Made by a program: the position numbers and the translations under genes. 64,000 nucleotides of DNA from Sulfidibacter corallicola (lineage in GTDB: Bacteria; Acidobacteriota; Holophagae; Acanthopleuribacterales; Acanthopleuribacteraceae): assembly GCF_017498545.1 (NCBI RefSeq), contig NZ_CP071793.1:1-64000 (forward strand), given 5' to 3'. The notes below the pieces were generated by a model, which saw only the letters and a program-made list of their open reading frames with translations, did not search any database and was not told where the DNA came from. The first letter of the stretch is position 1. Every line of letters starts with the position of its first letter. Shown here piece by piece: positions 63,201-64,000 of this stretch.

Positions 63201-64000
63201 GTCCGGATAGGCGGCCTGGTAGTCGATCAACGGGTGACCTTCCATGCTGCGCATGTGACCGCGCGCGTCGATGCGAACCTCTTGGGTTCGCTCCTTCCCT
63301 TCGGCATCGGTATAGGCCAGGCTGTACTGTCCCGGTCCCGCGTCGGCCGCGAAGACCTGCCCACTCCCCTTTGCGTGCAAGGTAGCCGATGCCGGCAGGC
63401 GCTTGGGTGTCATGGCGGCCGCCTCCAAATCGGTGCGACGCACCTGACTGCGGTAGTATTCCGCGCCCGGCGGCTGCACGTTGACCGAGCCGAACAGGCC
63501 CTCCTGAATCAGGGTGGCGTTGGGACCCGAAGGACCGGTGTAGAGAAAGTACATGCCTTCCTTGGCGGCGTAGTACTTGTAAACCGCGGACCCACCGGGC
63601 CCAGGCACGGCCTCGGAAGTAGGGTTGGCACCCACGTAGGTGGCACCGGAAGCGATGCCGGGCTGGCCCTCAACCGGGACCAAAGAGAGCCCGGCAACAT
63701 AGACGGACGCGTGATCGGAGGCCAGCAAATTCTGAAACCGAATCTCCAGGCACTCTCCTTCGCTGACCCGTAACACGATGGGGCGCGGGCGCTTGCGGTT
63801 GTTGAGCCGCACTTGCCCGGCCGTGAGTTCCGGCGGGGATTCGAGTGCGATGTCGTTGCCGAAATCGTCGACCGGATGGTCGGTGGGCACCACATCGGTC
63901 CGTAGGGCGAACACCTTGCCGCCGGTCATGGCGGCACCGAGGCGGTTGGCCTGCCAGGGCTGATCCAGCGCCACCACATCGGCGATCACGGTGCAGGTAC
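57207..64000 (-). CDS. Giant multicopper oxidase, MofA/McoA/MnxG-like (5' end outside window)
   Basis: At least 2264 residues; the frame is open through base 64000, so the start is missing (first in-frame GTG at 63989). Several cupredoxin domains are seen. Copper sites: HVHHLHAHQW (about 62243-62280) with HCHFYPHFAAGMW (about 62085-62130), a full type 1/type 3 signature. Further ones are QHIHLVKFD (about 61010-61035), HDHFSPSTHQQIGFYAGM (about 60615-60670) and HIDPHSFQIHG (about 59580-59620). The first cupredoxin lacks its histidines (YFLYTGPSG). The C-terminal one keeps only a Cys and Met (CTGDGNWGLM). A short Ig-like tail ends at a Ser/Gly-rich terminus. The size and motif spacing resemble Mn(II)-oxidising enzymes. 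Head of an operon with a propeller, SCO and cytochrome c. Confidence 0.85.
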   Translation of the reverse strand, partial: TCTVIADVVALDQPWQANRLGAAMTGGKVFALRTDVVPTDHPVDDFGNDIALESPPELTAGQVRLNNRKRPRPIVLRVSEGECLEIRFQNLLASDHASVYVAGLSLVPVEGQPGIASGATYVGANPTSEAVPGPGGSAVYKYYAAKEGMYFLYTGPSGPNATLIQEGLFGSVNVQPPGAEYYRSQVRRTDLEAAAMTPKRLPASATLHAKGSGQVFAADAGPGQYSLAYTDAEGKERTQEVRIDARGHMRSMEGHPLIDYQAAYPDGTPVLRMTRPVDEQGNKELVYSDLTAIITGPNGGRFPFYIQSPVFFENPASPDRRQPYREFTIIYHFALGLTQSFPVFSYPDLSGAFGAVADTFGINYGLAGIGAEIIANRLGVGPEGFHGDEVDLKFEEFFLSSWAVGDPAMIVDVPANAPNQVVRDPAQGQQLEQVPLFQTSADSATLDDLNDGKLSAALAAAFAAYGITLTSPEVVVGTKSDDQTAGVWAVTDPNPEDQAPPASRIRYPIGQIEAGGSELQVYIGMPDNITAVAIFNQEAKERATKAFYPDDPSNVYHSYLRDHVKFRVANATSVAHVHHLHAHQWLKSPNSDDSHYLDSQLITEGTTFTMEIAYNGSGNRNQTVGDSIFHCHFYPHFAAGMWSLWRVHDVFEAGTILEPDGVAATHDAEGNVLWNRALPDGEIAAGTPIPAIVPLPTLGMAPIPAPVRLSNAEDPTIDGLDLVGRRAIVQPLLDEAGNPVMDGDEPVYENPGYPFFNPSVAGHRPVHPPMDYAWAEDENGEPLRDENGDIVYLDGGLPRHQVLDGEVVRNLFTRWDFSKDFILFDTERKRDQNQETYLAGNLVAYEVPERGTAVEKAAMRFHAQRTHPTLQPNGQAGNFTVNGLPPRPGAPYADPAVDNDGNSVSNLKRYKAANIQLDVVLNKKGWHYPQQRILALWYDVKPTISGERPPEPFFFRSHTGDTIEYWHTNLVPNYYDMDDFQVRTPTDVLGQHIHLVKFDVTSSDGAANGFNYEDGTFSPDEVRERIIALNNNGKGAEGQGGIYLFDNATQFAANVTRNLAIKDYRTFYPFFGEPPPYQNWDGAQTTIQTWDTDPLLNDLGEDRTLRTVFTHDHFSPSTHQQIGFYAGMVVEPEGSNWFTNAPTWSAELTAPFEAVELPPYTEMFTRPDGGPTSWQAIIREANAPDAYREFMLEFQDIQLAYTAGSDFRKHRPDQLSPSVPLFGLTVPAGDTLEPVDAQNFPYWLREAFQLEGIPLSNEAFVTATPPPDCGTCGDIAGASLTVVDTTTDSGSGECAIDLYPIVTESGEHQVFSPCIGSGWGDPAYAINAPNNTTGNTQSPSPSVISGFPPNGTYSVNYRSEPIPLRVDTNIDPAVAATEDVDAVDLGLAFTSIERMDPDLNRQPLGALINPDDAPFVTGNPEEPQPFTFPKNPLNFNVSPYDPYTPLMNAYQGDRIQVRTLVGAHIDPHSFQIHGVKWFFEPSYTNSGYRSLQGMGLSEHFEMLFAFPFSETQGRGFSDLLYQPDASDNGLLNGHLGLMRGYTVPPAESALADALNPAELPHLPDNPDPAAAAEPMLARWQEVVNTFDNPSVDLKSGALPRNYKTFHVIATTAAQVLRDVSDGRIVVNARGQVTANSSLGGDSVVVEPGTELVNPYGLIYVLAEDLAGMDAASVLRGDLSVTPLVFRVNAGDWIRVKLTNHFYQRELFRFPTDAGIVAELNDTQVSQTLQDIFAVEGIALADSASVVVCGCAWQITGTTSDGCDDPDADGNCSVTFSVQRKAGSMFVYDAAEALAWVEGAGTPYNGLVGGNTGSNDCTQTTTVGPVCLTTTTNVGLNPQLVSQQITESNGFNLGFNPVETAVDAGQTVTYYWYAGNLDVDGAGQVVETPVELGAVNLRAADYLVAYRNNLYAAMIVQPEHSVWVEDAGNRAYATVFERGSDSSFDVRLDRRGRFLFREMVAITIENQNAWSAATLTDLNPATNPPFSPLFPLNYKAEPASERDTQGTSDFAWMSNSVVLTDPDDIFSGDPETPVFHTSAGAPTRIRYLFAGGGVLNGPQLVVMLDGHSWQEEPFIDDSTRIGDNIRSQEMGSQQILPHEPFNFILPSAGGPFAVPGDYALHTFICTGDGNWGLMRVSERLVLIDRALDYYGRLQLSGLVLEGADVAGGVPVHLTLTDGETGETVALGTVATRADGSWWYRSLRAVPSGSTVCAALDDGRCGTPDGRAATAKIDVRADEAESAKRAPNRSAVDTGSGVSAGGGER

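Noticed and set aside
61017..63773. 918-codon open frame on the plus strand
   Set aside because: It is exactly antisense to the multicopper oxidase; its Gly/Val/His-rich composition is the expected shadow of a GC-rich gene, and it has no family motif.

Overview
The window is GC-rich, densely coded bacterial chromosome with many secreted proteins and large sensory proteins. It holds an ECF sigma factor next to a Ser/Thr kinase with TPR repeats, a two-component 'regulator propeller' histidine kinase, a DUF885 protein, a TldD/TldE pair, a TonB-dependent receptor and many Sec, Tat or lipoprotein signals. This mix points to a diderm, and most resembles the Acidobacteriota (Holophagae / Acanthopleuribacter-like). 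That placement is inference from gene content; no rRNA or tRNA gene was seen.

Layout. 1-3335: 3' part of the DNA translocase FtsK and an SDR oxidoreductase. 4000-7350: ECF sigma factor plus Ser/Thr kinase-TPR, a signalling pair. 7585-12524: Skp/OmpH chaperone, RNB-family exoribonuclease, Nramp-like transporter and, convergent to it, dihydropteroate synthase. 12525-13083: a repeat-bearing intergenic region. 13084-15801: LytS-type histidine kinase and a REC-REC-GGDEF cyclase. 16153-20736: PhoD-type phosphatase, diheme cytochrome c, sarcosine-oxidase-like flavoenzyme. 21051-26065: a 1187-residue propeller histidine kinase and two unknown small proteins. 26132-30023: M28 peptidase lipoprotein and DUF885 protein, both on the minus strand. 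30498-33259: tldD-pmbA. 33288-41250: minus-strand envelope genes (M23 peptidase, TonB receptor, cell-wall amidase, a small secreted protein) separated by AT-richer gaps. 41760-43901: two secreted unknowns, one resembling the FAM20/PI3K-like atypical kinase fold. 43986-49070: a double-length UvrA with four ATPase modules and no UvrB-binding domain, followed by a 165-bp tandem duplication. 49609-51566: a radical SAM/SPASM enzyme and an acyltransferase fused to a carrier-protein domain.

52242 to the right end is one minus-strand operon. It begins outside the window with a giant multicopper oxidase (at least 2264 residues, MofA/McoA/MnxG-like). Then come a beta-propeller protein, a tandem-duplicated SCO1 copper chaperone and a cytochrome c fused to a periplasmic-binding-protein-like domain. 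The last three genes overlap by 4 nt each. I infer an exported copper-dependent oxidase system that passes electrons to a c-type cytochrome, possibly for extracellular metal (Mn) oxidation. Together with the double UvrA and the radical SAM/acyl-carrier pair, it is the most unusual content here. All calls come from reading the sequence; no database search was run.
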